Below, one piece after another: positions 46,191 through 57,316 of a stretch of DNA of 64,000 bases. Origin of the DNA: Saccharum officinarum (lineage: Eukaryota; Streptophyta; Magnoliopsida; Poales; Poaceae); NCBI GenBank assembly GCA_020631735.1, contig CM036201.1:77152087-77216086 (forward strand). Direction: 5' to 3'. The position numbers and the translations under genes are program-made. Below the pieces are notes generated by a model. The model did not search any database. It was not told the origin of the DNA and worked only from the letters and a program-made list of their open reading frames with translations. Position 1 is the first letter of the stretch; every line of letters starts with the position of its first letter.

Positions 46191-48654
46191 GCATTACCGT
46201 ATGAATTTTTTTCTAAACGACCAACCAGATGCCATTGTTTCTGTAACCATTGACGGTTGCCTTCTAAACGACGAACAAAGATGGTTCAATTCTACGCGTG
46301 CAGAAACAAGAACTGCTGGGTGACTTTGAATTGGCAAGCGGCCGTGCAGCACCTAAAATTTGTCTAGACCCTATAGTCTACAGACCACGCTGGGCATGGT
46401 CCTATCCACAGTCCACCTACTTGGCCGTTGGCGCCAATGTAGTTTTTTCGGCCTCATCAAGTCATCATGCCCTGCCGAATGTCACGTGTGTTCGAATGCA
46501 ACTGGAAGTCACTTGCGTTGCCCGTGACTGGCAGGTGGGGCCGCCCCTCCCCAACTGTTCTTCATCCTTGGGCTGTGCAGGCATTGCCCATTGCTCAATG
46601 CCGCCGTTGCCTTGTTACTTTGAAATGCAGTTTTTTTCATGTTAAAAAATGCAGTTTTTTCCTTACATGTCAGTATCAATGAGAGTTTTGTTCTTATTTA
46701 ATAACGTGACATATCAGCAAAAACAATTATCAATGAGTGTTTAGTTCTTATTTAATAACGTGACATATCAACAAAAAAGATAACGTCGTACAAAAATTAT
46801 GATGAGGGGGAGAGGAGGATAGATAGGTCCCGTCTATATGAAGCTCGTTGCACACCGTTTTCAATGCATTGGAAACTAAGTGCGGCTTCACTAGAAGCAT
46901 TTTGTTTCAACTCCACCATAAGTGCTTTATTTTATATATCATGCTATAGTAGGTCTATAAAATTGCGAAATGAAATTGTTTACGGTGAGTCTTGTTTCAT
47001 TTTATCACCCAACATCTCTTTATCTAACATGACACTCTTATAAACAATAATGCGATTAATGAACTGGAAATAGCCTAAGGGCATGTGTGCTTGCACTGTT
47101 GGTCCTACTATTCATATATCTCCATGCGCACCCAACGGTGTTTATAGCAGGAGAGCACATGCCGAAAGTTTTTTGCTTTCTAACTTAGTTAGGACTTAGG
47201 GTTAGCGAGTTCATTGTTGTCGGGACGAAGCTTTTGTGGTGAGCCCACCTGGTTTAAAAAGAGGGTCAACAAATAATCTTGGATGTTGACATGGTCGTTT
47301 CAAATTGATAATACTAACTACTTACCTTTAAGGGTGCAAAAATACTCTACTACCTTTTTTATCGAATGGTCATGACACAATCTTTATGATGACATCACAT
47401 GTTCTGAGGGTCACAGCTCCTAGTTTTGAAGAACTATAGAATTGCCATACATGCCTTTAGAAGCATGGCTCCTAACTCTTGCTTAGCTTCTAAGAAAATT
47501 CATCGACGTCGACACATATCCCACCTTGTCTTGCTCCTTGGCACCATCAAGTGCTTATGCTCCTTGAGTTTAAAGAAGCTTGCCTTGACTTGGTCAACAC
47601 CATGTTTATCACCTCCATCTCTTTTTTTTATTTTTTTTTGTTCTTGCGTCAACACAGCAAGGAACAATAATCAGTAACATGGTCAATTAGACCCAAACTA
47701 ACACGTGTCCATATTATCTATCGTGTCAAATTGAACCATGGGCATATTTCAACATAGTTCCTCTGTGAAAGAAGAAACCAAGGCATAGCATAATTAAGAC
47801 CAATAGGGCCGATGCCCTCCTCCCCTCTCAAAATTTACATTCCTTAGGCATGTGTTTGGTTTGCGACAAGACAGATCCATAAAGGATGCATGAAAACTTT
47901 GGGCTAATTTGAATACCTTTAAATTTAATTTCAAAATAAAACCTTGTTTTGAGCATGCACTTTATTAAAAAAATAGATTTTATTTGAGCACGTATGCTGA
48001 GAAATTGCAGGACAAAATACTACTTTCTGAAATATAAATCTGAATTACTTTTCTAGATTTTGAGAAAACATTTTAGGCTAACAAAATCTCAAATGTATCA
48101 TTCTAGAAAGAAATTTAATTTCAAAACTACCAAAACTATGATGCCAAATGTAGGTTAAATGTAGCCAACTTAGTGTAGCTTAGCCGGTTGGATTTCTTCT
48201 GCTATGTTTTTCGATTTAACATAGATTAAATGACTCATGCTAGATTTTTAGCTTCCATTTAGAAAATTACAAGATTTTTTAGGGTTCCTTATCCTTCGTT
48301 TCCGATATCTGATAGATAAAAAATAATTAAGAAAAGCAACATGCCTTCGAAATGTTTTCACGTGGTGGACGACTTCCTGGTTTCGTTTGCCCATCAACAT
48401 TTTTATTAAAAAAATTCTTGTGAAAAATAAAACCATTTTAGTAGACAAAGAAATTAATTAATTTTGTTTTTTAATAGAAACGATTTTTAGAATTCAGCAC
48501 ATATATGGTACATTTTTATAATTTTCATACAAAACTGTACTAAAACTTTTTCTGAAATTCCGTACATATGCATACTAAATAGGAGTAAATCCGTTTATTC
48601 TTCGATAGAAGTTCGTTGTGCCTAAATGGAAGTATGCTTCGTATCTATCAAGGC
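46191..48654. other. Intergenic, nothing recognised
   Basis: AT-rich sequence between WAK copies. Open frames at 46298-46645 and 47426-47677 lack recognisable content. Confidence 0.4.
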
Positions 48655-49045
48655 AAGGTCAGTGAGATACTAGATGAGCAGGTCATCCAAGAAGGAGAAG
48701 AGGAGGGCAAACAAGTGGCGGAAATAGCAGCAATGTGCTTGAGGACGAAGGGAGAAGACAGGCCTAGTATGCGGAACGTGGAGATGAGACTTCAAGGACT
48801 GCAGTGTCGTCCAGAGATCGAAATTTCATTAGCTGAAGAGGACCAGCTGAATGAACTAAACGGCCTAACAATTCGAGGAGGAAACAACGGTAATGCTGGG
48901 GACAACTATTGCAGTAGACATTACAGCATCGAGGAAGAGATCTTGTTGTCTGCGAGCTTGGAGCGCTAATCGTTACACCATGTTCCCATCCAGCAGCAAA
49001 GACATTTCTCTACTCTCTAGTACACCGTTTTTACACTTGGTTGTC
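48655..49045 (+). pseudogene. Truncated WAK duplicate (kinase C-terminus)
   Basis: Near-identical to 43134-43524 of the intact WAK gene. It codes the last 104 or so residues (VSEILDEQVIQEGEEEGKQV to SASLER) with only two clear residue changes (Ile to Met, Asp to Glu), then shares about 75 bp of 3' untranslated sequence. It begins abruptly in mid-kinase, with no catalytic motifs, promoter or upstream exon. An open frame from 48616 (MCLNGSMLRIYQ...) fuses unrelated codons to it, but I see no reason to think it is expressed. Confidence 0.85.
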
Positions 49046-49544
49046 TTGTCTGTATGCCCTATAGGCAAATGATAGGAATCTTCAAGCCAATTAGAAGGGA
49101 AAAAAACAATCAGTATATATAACTTCAGAATTTCAATTATTGATGATATAGCTTTAGGCTACTTGCATTGCATTGCATCTAGTATTAGCATCACTCAATC
49201 GTCAGTGCTGCTATATTCCATGACGCTTGCAATTGTCATCCAACAGCTGTTCACACTTCAGAGTTCAGACAACCACACAACGCAGTCACAGTCAAAGAGA
49301 AGAGGTTTCTAACCACTTATTACTGTGACATGGAGCACTAAACTACTGCCTGCCCAACATGAATAGCGTTACTCTGACGACCATAACATATATATATCGC
49401 CTGCCTACAATGACGAACTGGCTCACGAAAGACAGTAAAAAAAAAAGTTTGGTTGCATACATCCTACGTGTACTGTAGGATACCGAAGCAGGGAAGCATA
49501 AATAGCTGTACACATGCATACGACCAAGCTACATCCATCGATCA
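49046..49544 (+). promoter_or_regulatory. Upstream region of the third WAK gene
   Basis: AT-rich, with ATATATAT at about 49388-49396, some 150 bp before the ATG. A TATA box is plausible but not certain. Confidence 0.35.
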
Positions 49545-52500
49545 ATGGCTTCTGCTAATTTCCCTTGCGGTGGCAGCAGCAGCTGCTGCTGCTGCGTTGC
49601 CACGGCCGTCCGGTGCCACGGCGGCGCCGGCGGCAGCAGATGGTCCATGGCGCAGCTGCACCACCAGCTGCGGCAACATCAGCATCGCCTACCCGTTCGG
49701 CGTCGAGCCGGGCTGCTACCGCGGCGGCTTCGACGTCATCTGCGACCGCTCCTTCCAGCCACCCAAGCTGTTCCTCGGCGACGGCGCCACCGAGGTCACG
49801 GACATATTCATCTCCAACGGCACGCTGCGGATCAGCAGCGGCTACGTGAACATCAGCGATCGGGTGCTCCGGTCCGCCGGCACGTCGTGGGGCGCCGAGC
49901 TCCGTCCCGGCGGCCCGTACTTCCTCTCGGAGGAGCGGAACAAGCTCGTGGTGGTGGCCTGCAACATGCAGGTGCACCTCCTGGGCACCAACGCCAACGG
50001 CGGCGGCATCGTCAGCGCCTGCTCAGCGCTCTGCCCGTCGGTCGACGATGGGGGTGCGGGTGCGCCGGCGCAACGATACGTCTACTACAACGGCGGGTGC
50101 TCCGGCGTCGGCTGCTGCCAGGCGACCGTCCCCGTCGGCTACGCCACGTACGCCGTCCGGGTGCAAAAGCTCAACGGCACGGCGACCCGCCGCACCAACA
50201 TCTTCTACATCGCGGAGCGCGGCGTGAACTACAAGATCAACAGGACCACGGCCAAGCACGCGCCGCCGCCGGCGCTTCCGGCCGTGCTGGACTGGGTCAT
50301 CGGCGACGCTAACTCGACGTGCCCGGTGGACGCGCCGGCTCCGGAGTGCCGCAGCAGCCAAAGCTACTGCCAGAACTCCACCGCCGAGGCACACAGAGGC
50401 TACATCTGCCGCTGCTCGGCCGGGTATGAGGGCAATCCATACATCACAGATGGATGCCAAGGTAAGGCTCCATGGCTGGCCATTTTTTTTACAGAGGTAA
50501 ACCCTGCTTTTATAGAAAGCAAATCGTTCGATACAGACAGACACGCGCACTGGGAACACCAGCGTTTACAATGAAGTCGCAACAACCTGGAAGACTGGGC
50601 ACAGCCAGCAGACGTTTTCGAAGAGCATCTCCAACAGGCTATCTAAATAGACTGCCTATTTTATATTTGGATAGTGAAGATAAAAAAATGCACTCCATAG
50701 TCTACCTAAATTTGTTGGTCCAACAATTTTTTTCTCCCACTACCTATATCTGTTGGGCCAACAAATCTGTCTGCCTATTTTTTTTCCCACCCGCCTCTCT
50801 CTCTCCTTCGTCGAGCGCTGTCTTCCCGGCAGCGTCGCCTCGAGCAGGAGCCTTCTGCCGCCGCCGCCGCGGTCCACGAGTCCGGCGAGGTCAGATCCGG
50901 TCGCCACCGTCTCTCTCCGGCACGGCCCTGCACCGGCGCTGCGGCCCCTGCTCTGGCACGCCTTATAACCAACTAAGAAACTGAAAAGTCGCAAAAATAA
51001 AAAAAAGAAACTGAAAAAGAAAATCCGACGTCATCGGCTCCTTCCATGAATCTTCAGAAAGTTAAGCCACAGGCTATCCTGAAAGTAGCAAAACAGGAAA
51101 CTCCAAAAAACTCCATCCCAGTTTTCCGTCATCCCCAACAGAAAGAAAGCGAAAAGGGCAAAACACCATCAGACCATCGCTTGGCCCAAACCATAGCTGA
51201 AACCATCTATATACATCATATTAAACCTTCAACTTCCATATGATCAGTTTGCTCCCAAAATTTGATGCCTGATCATCAGTAGATACTGTTCCAAAAATAT
51301 TCTCTCCGTTCCCAAAATAACTGCACATCTTCATTTTTGAGAAAACATTTTTTTTTAAAATGATTAAATATATAATAACAACTATTAATATTTATGATGT
51401 ATAATAAGTATCACTAGATTAATCGTGACATACATTTTCATAATAAATAATAAAATTATTTAGAGATACAAATGTCGTTGATACCTTTTCCTATAAAGTC
51501 GGTTATTTTGGAATGGAGGGAGTATGCACTAAGTTTGCAATGTCTTGCTCTCTGATTTGTATAGATATCAATGAATGTTCATCTCCGGAAATCTACCAAT
51601 GCTTTGGTGAATGTAAGAACACACAGGGTGGGCACCAGTGCTATTGCCCTACTGGCTATACAGGCAATGCTTCAATCCTAAATGGGTGCAAAGGTATATA
51701 CGCCAGCATATGATTGGTTAAAACTTACATAACTTCTACATAACATAATTGAGAATTTTCTGTGATTTTCTTAGACGTCAATGAATGTGAACACCCAGAA
51801 GTCTACCAGTGCTATGGTGAATGCATAAATTTGCCTGGAACATTTGAGTGCTTGTGCCCGTCTGGGACATATGGGAATCCCAAGGAAAAGGGAAGATGCA
51901 TCTCAGTGAAGAAATCTTACACAGGTACAAATAACAAGTTAGAATTGATATCATATAATTTTAGACTTCTCTATGAACTCAACCAAATAGTATGGTAATG
52001 CCATCTGTTTCATTTCAAATAAAAATGATTTAGTTTTTTTAAATATGTATTGTTAAAAATAATGCTAAAGGAATGGACTATAACGAACCAGATTCAAATA
52101 GTGTAAGATGATTCATGGTCTTTTCTCAGCAACAAACCAGAGATGTAGATGTTTTTTTTGATGAAACGAGATGTAGATGTTAGGCCAGTCTCACTGGGAG
52201 TTTCATGTCCCAGTTTACAACACTCTCATATGTTGGAAACAATGCAAAAGAGTTTTATTTCCATGAAACTCTCTCTACTCTCATAAAACTTTTATCATCT
52301 CTCTTCATAAGTGCAATGCCATCAATATATTTAATGCCCATGAAACTCTATAAAATCCCACTGAGACTGGCCTTATGCTGTACCAACTAATTTCTTATCC
52401 TTTTCAACATAAATTTACTAGTTTTTCGACAGAAACCAGGAATACAAATTAATCGTGGGCATCTCTTAATCTGCCAATGTATTTATTGCAGCACTTTGTG

Positions 52501-53702
52501 TTGGTCTAGGGGTTGGAGTTGGCTCAACTCTTGTACTTCTGGCTGTAAGTGTTCATGTCATGAAACATAAGCTCGAGCTACGGAGGGCAAGAAAAATGAA
52601 GGAAAAATTCTTCGAACAAAACCACGGGCTATTGCTGCAACAATTAGTATCTCAAAATGGAGACGTCGCTGGAAGGATGATTATTACCTTGGAAGAGCTA
52701 GAGAGGGCAACAAACAATTTCAACAAAACTAACGAGGTCGGTGTTGGAGGACACGGAACCGTGTACAAAGGAATCCTTGGCCTAAACGTCATCGCCGTCA
52801 AGAAATCGAAGATTGTAATACAGAAAGAAATCGATGATTTCATCAATGAGGTGGCCATTCTTTCCCAAATCAACCATAGGAACGTTGTGAGGCTCCTTGG
52901 ATGTTGTCTCGAGACACAAGTGCCGCTACTGGTTTACGAATTCATTTCAAATGGCAGTCTTAGTCATCATCTTCACAGTAAAGGCCCGTCAAAGCTGTCG
53001 TGGGATGATCGACTTAGGATTGCGCTTGAAGTTGCCAGAGCTCTAGCCTACTTACACTCTGCTGCGTCGGTACCGATATTTCATAGAGATATCAAGTCTT
53101 CAAATATACTTCTTGATGACAGTTTAACTGCAAAAGTATCTGACTTCGGAGCCTCAAGATACATCTCACTTAACGGAACAGAAGTGACAGCTAGCATTCA
53201 AGGAACCATGGGCTATGTAGACCCTGCCTACTATTACACCAATAAATTGACAGACAAGAGCGATGTTTTCAGCTTTGGCGTTCTTCTTATAGAGTTGCTT
53301 ACCAGGGAGAAACCATTCGTCTTCACTTGTAATGGCGACAGCCTTGTCACACGGTTCCACTCGCTCCTAATGGAGGGAGATCTAGTACAAATAATTGATC
53401 CACAGGTCAAGGAGGACGAAGACGGAAGGGTCCAAGAAGTTGCTGAGCTTGCAGCGAGGTGCACCCTACTGAAACAACAAGAAAGACCAACAATGAGGCA
53501 GGTGGAGATGGAGCTGGAGAGTATGCAAGGTTCAGAGAGGCTCACTCCACGTAATGCAGCAACAAGGAGCTGTGAGGCGCACCGCGTTGCTCGACCATGT
53601 AGTATGGCAAATGCAGGAGGGTCCGTTAGGGAGTGGGAGGAAGCAAGTCGGCGATACAGCATGGAAGAGGAAATATTGTTGTCAGCAAGTTTCCCTCGAT
53701 GA
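49545..53702 (+). CDS. Wall-associated receptor kinase with two EGF exons; start out of frame
   Basis: Four exons: 49545-50461, 51565-51693 (129 bp), 51775-51924 (150 bp) and 52492-53702, all GT-AG and phase 1. Exon 1 codes a hydrophobic leader (WLLLISLAVAAAAAAAAL), the pectin-binding start CTTSCGNISIAYPFG and the rest of the ectodomain with a first EGF-like module. Exons 2 and 3 each code a calcium-binding EGF (DINECSSPEIYQC, DVNECEHPEVYQC). Exon 4 has the transmembrane helix, glycine loop [30 protein letters not shown] and DFGASR, ending SASFPR. All kinase residues are present. One oddity: the only suitable ATG (49545) is one base out of frame with the leader, and no in-frame ATG precedes it. 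Either a base is missing near 49548 or translation starts elsewhere. Confidence 0.85.
51300..51522. mobile_element. Stowaway MITE in WAK intron 1
   Basis: 223 bp with ends TTCTCTCCGTTCCCAAAATAA and, reversed, CTCCCTCCATTCCAAAATAA, flanked by TA on both sides (51298-51299, 51523-51524). Typical of the Stowaway (Tc1/mariner-derived) MITEs of grasses. It ends 42 bp before EGF exon 2. Confidence 0.85.
52183..52372. mobile_element. Tourist-like MITE in WAK intron 3
   Basis: 190 bp with inverted ends GGCCAGTCTCACTGGGA and TCCCACTGAGACTGGCC and a TTA duplication on both sides (52180-52182, 52373-52375), as for PIF/Harbinger-derived Tourist MITEs. Confidence 0.85.
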
Positions 53703-54832
53703 TGTTGTTTCAGGATTAAAGAAATACAATGAGTTGTAATTACATCCCAGATAGCAGATGAGAATCTCAGTGAGTTTTATTGTAAATATCAGGTACTTTG
53801 GGTTGTGCTACTGCTTACATGCATACGAGGAGAAAGTAAATTTTACTCATAAGGGCATGTTCTCTCCTGAGATGTGCATCAAGATGCGTGCACATCAGGA
53901 GATATGTCTCGCTCCTGGGTGCATACATCCTGAGAGCATATGCCGTTAGGAGGAAAAAAACTACATTCAAAATATGAGTATATGACCACAACAGGGTCGC
54001 ACTGGCAGAATGTTTGTTGAAAGTTTAATAACAGTTCTAACTTACCAACTTCCGTTTCCAACCTTTCGGTTAAAAAATAAAACACTGAATTGTATTGTTT
54101 GGAAGTACCAAGCTCAAACTTATATAGGTACACAAACCGCATGTATTTTAGAAACAAATCACAGGTATCGAATCGAACCTCAGCCTAAGCGGTCCGTTTG
54201 GTTTGTCAGAACAGACGGATGCGGAACAATCCGAACCTAGCGCTGACATTTGGTTTGCGTCACATATTCAACCGGTCCGTCATCCATCAATTCTTCACGG
54301 TGTCAATCACAGGTTGATTTATAGAATCAACCGATTCTCCGAAAAATCAATGGACGGCCCCGTGCGCAATGGACGCATGCCGCATGGGTCTGTACGTCCA
54401 CCGAACCAAACATGCTGAAGGAGGATCAGGATCACGTTTTGCAGCTCTTCATCGGCATGTAGTCGTAGTCAGGAGGACGGTGGACGGAGGAGGACCTCCT
54501 CTACGCGCGGGAAGGGAAGCTCCGCGTAAACTGCGTCGTTGGCGAGGACGGGCCAGAAGAGCGGCGCCAAGCCAAGAGGCCCAGGATGAAAAGCTCACGG
54601 GCCTCTATGGGCCTATCCTGCGCTAGTAGCGTGTGCCAAATATTATTGTACTTTGCAAAATACCCCTCAACTTTCGTGAATATATCGTCATTATTTGCGA
54701 AATAGTCCTGCCGTCTATCTCATCCGCGCTGTCCCCCGTCACTCTTCGCTCCGGCGACGGCGGCCTCACCGCTGCGAATGAGCGTCCAGCGGATGGGAGG
54801 CCGTGGCGCTGCTCGCAGACCGCAGCAGCATC
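53703..54832. other. Downstream flank; possible MITE
   Basis: 53703-54175 is the 3' flank of the third WAK gene. 54195-54410 runs from CGGTCCGTTTGGTTTGTC to the inverted-looking CGTCCACCGAACCAAACATG, so a decayed MITE is possible. 54420-54620 is a GC-rich stretch with an unassigned 85-codon frame. Confidence 0.3.
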
Positions 54833-54964
54833 AAATGGAGGCGGCTCCAGAGCGTCGCGTCGCATCCGCGGTAGCAGACAGTGGGGAGATCAGCCAGCAA
54901 ATGGAGGCGGCTCCTGAGCGCCGCGTCCGCATCCACGGTAGCAGACAGTGGCGAGAGCAGCCGG
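54833..54964. repeat. Tandem duplication, 66 bp period, two copies
   Basis: AAATGGAGGCGGCTCC...GCGTC...GGTAGCAGACAGTGG occurs at 54833 and again at 54899 with few differences. The block is GC-rich and lies in open frames on both strands without recognisable domains. Confidence 0.7.
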
Positions 54965-55456
54965 GGAGTTGGGTGTTGAATGTTGATCGGAGATCGGAGG
55001 AGGATGCGGACTAGCTGAGGTGAGACAAAGCGGCGGCGGCGCGCGGACGGGTGAGGCAACAGCGGTCAGCGGAGGTAACCCCTCCTCCGCCCATCGCACC
55101 ACCAACGTGCCCACTTTGTTGATTCATTGATTGTAATTTGATTTCTCATACAAAATTAACATTCTTCCTGCTCTGCGTGTGATTTTTTTTTTGAGTCTGA
55201 AGTTAGTTGCCAGAAACTTTTAATATAGCCATCGATTCCAGGAATCCTGCGGCAATCTGTGTAGCATTCTCGTGTATCTTCTTTGTAGCATTCTAACTGA
55301 CAGAACATGAAATCTGTGCAGAGTCAAATGAAGCCATGTGAATGCTTCATGACATGAACCGGGATTTGATCCTCTTTGTTTTTATTGGTTTTATTGGTCG
55401 TTAACTTCGAGATTAGATAGCTAGATTTGCATTTTGGGAGGATAGCAAGTAAGGGA

Positions 55457-56335
55457 ATGCTGTTCCTGGCTGTAGTTGCAGTGTTGTTAGTGCCACCAGC
55501 ATTAGCCTGTAGCGGTATATTAGCAATACCTACACGCTTGGGCATTTGGCATTGAACCTGGCTGCTACCACGACGGCTTCAACCTCGCCCCTGAGGCCCT
55601 GACCATTCATACCACCCACCCAAGATGCTCCTGATGGCAACACTGAAGTGCTTGAGTAATCCGTTCCCTAAAGTAAATAGTGCATCAGTAGCACCAACAT
55701 CCTGCCAGTAAGTACTCTTAGTTCTACACTGAGCCCAAAGTATCATAGATGGAGAGAAAAAGTCTAAATCACCCCCTAAACTATGGATCCTGAAGCACAT
55801 AACCTCTGAACTATGAAACGGTCTAATTTATCCCCTGAACTATCCCCTGGAGCACTCGAGCACTTTTCATAGTTCACGGGTTATGTGCTCCAGGGTCCAT
55901 AGTTCAGAGGGTGATTTAGACTTTTTCATAGATGGAGTGGCCTCAAAGAGGACGTCCTTTCTTCATTGTCCCATATAGGAAAAAACTCATGGTGCAATCA
56001 TCTAACAGTGAAATCTTATGGAAGATGGCAATGTCACTGTTAATGTCTCCTCTACTTTCTGTCAGTTGGCCCTGAAAATCCAGAAATCTTGAAGGTGATC
56101 TTACCAGATTTTGAGTTACTCTCAGCAAGTGCTCTGGAATTAGCTGCTGTGAAGCAGCCATTCCAGAAGGCTTCACTTCCTGCAGCATCAAAACTGAGCC
56201 TCCTGATGTCCTATGAGGTGGTGTGTGTTCCTTAGTTTACATAGCTTAAAGGGATCCTATACCATCAGAGTTGTTATGAACCTAACCTGCCAAGAAGCAT
56301 TCCCTGCCTTGCTAGACTGGGTGATCAGTGGCGGA
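55457..56335 (+). pseudogene. Decayed WAK ectodomain relic
   Basis: ATG at 55457 gives a signal-peptide-like MLFLAVVAVLLVPPALACSG, then IAIPTRLGI, which resembles the I-A-Y-P-F-G-I start of WAK ectodomains. After a stop and frame change, GIEPGCYHDGFNLA appears (near 55547-55590), the pectin-domain motif seen in the gene at 49545. Near 56308 PALLDWVIS matches the LDWVI motif of the same ectodomain. A MULE-type MITE (55754-55927) splits the relic, and a hAT-like CAGTGGCGGA begins at its end. No kinase part is seen. Confidence 0.65.
55754..55927. mobile_element. Foldback MITE, MULE type (174 bp)
   Basis: Inverted ends GAGAAAAAGTCTAAATCACC and GGTGATTTAGACTTTTTC; the arms continue inward to GCACATAACC / GGTTATGTGC. 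A perfect 9 bp duplication ATAGATGGA flanks it (55745-55753, 55928-55936), the length typical of Mutator-like elements. Related by its ends to the element at 59731. Confidence 0.8.
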
Positions 56336-56500
56336 CGGTGAAAGAAATTATAGGGGGGGTGTGAATTTTTTATTTTATAAAGAAAAAACAAACCTGTAGC
56401 AAGGGACGGAGGTGAAGAGGTCAACTAGCGATGAATGTGGGCCTGTGAGCCTGCTGGCTTGGCTGCAGAAGCACTGGTCGCAGGCTTCTTCTTGGCCTTG
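56336..56500. other. Spacer with hAT-like end
   Basis: Starts next to CAGTGGCGGACGG, like the end of the MITE at 40834, but no matching second end is found. No gene. Confidence 0.3.
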
Positions 56501-57256
56501 TGTTGACGCTAAAAATTGTCCATTTTGTGAAGTTATCCAAATGTAGAACGGACTTCACCATTGCATTCCTCTCGTCGAGACGGTCAAAAAAACATATATG
56601 AAATGTCTAATTCGGAGTCCGGATGAAGGAGCTATGCCCTTGGAAAGATGCTCCGTTGTCGGGACTTCCGACGGTCGGGACTTTTGACCCAACTTGGGAC
56701 TTCCGACCCATGTTAGGACTTCCGACCTATGTCAGGACTTCTGACTGTCGGGACTTCCGGCAGACCTAATAAAAGGCCTGTTCGGATCTGACCTTTTGGA
56801 TTCTGATCCGAACTGTTCCAAATTCGTGGGAAACTTAGAAAATAAGGCTTGGAGAGATTTTCTACTGGGATAAGACCACCCCTTCTATATATATGAGAGG
56901 ATCATGGCCGATTGGGTTTCCATCTAACCAATCGTCGAAAACACAATATATCAACTACCCTTTACTCTAATTCTCCTCTCTCAACCCCTCCTGCTGTTCA
57001 GTAACGTCTCTTCACGAGATTCATTGGCATCCTAGGCGGTCTTGTTGGTCCTAGGAGATCCTCCACGTGCTCCTCTCTGACGGATCCTTCTGGGAGTGGT
57101 TCGGGAGCCTTTTCAGCCGAGATCGAGCTTCACATCGGCCCTATCGGTTTGGCCGATTACGCTACGTTCTTGCTGCGTTGTAGGTTGTGTGCAACTTCTT
57201 TGGGCGTCCAAGGCCCTCGTTGGTGTATTGGCTTGAGGTCATCTTCAACGTCAATA
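56501..57256 (+). repeat. Tat-like 5' LTR with GGACTTCCGAC array and TATA
   Basis: Six units of a GTCGGGACTTCCGAC-like motif at 16-22 bp spacing (56658-56762) lie upstream of CTATATATAT (56885-56894). Ends are TGTTGACG and CGTCAATA, nearly inverted. The exact 3' edge is uncertain by a few bases. Confidence 0.6.
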
Positions 57257-57316
57257 TACTTTTTGGTGACTCTACTGGGGAACACGAGGCGAAGAATCAA
57301 GTTTCCATCTAGCGAC

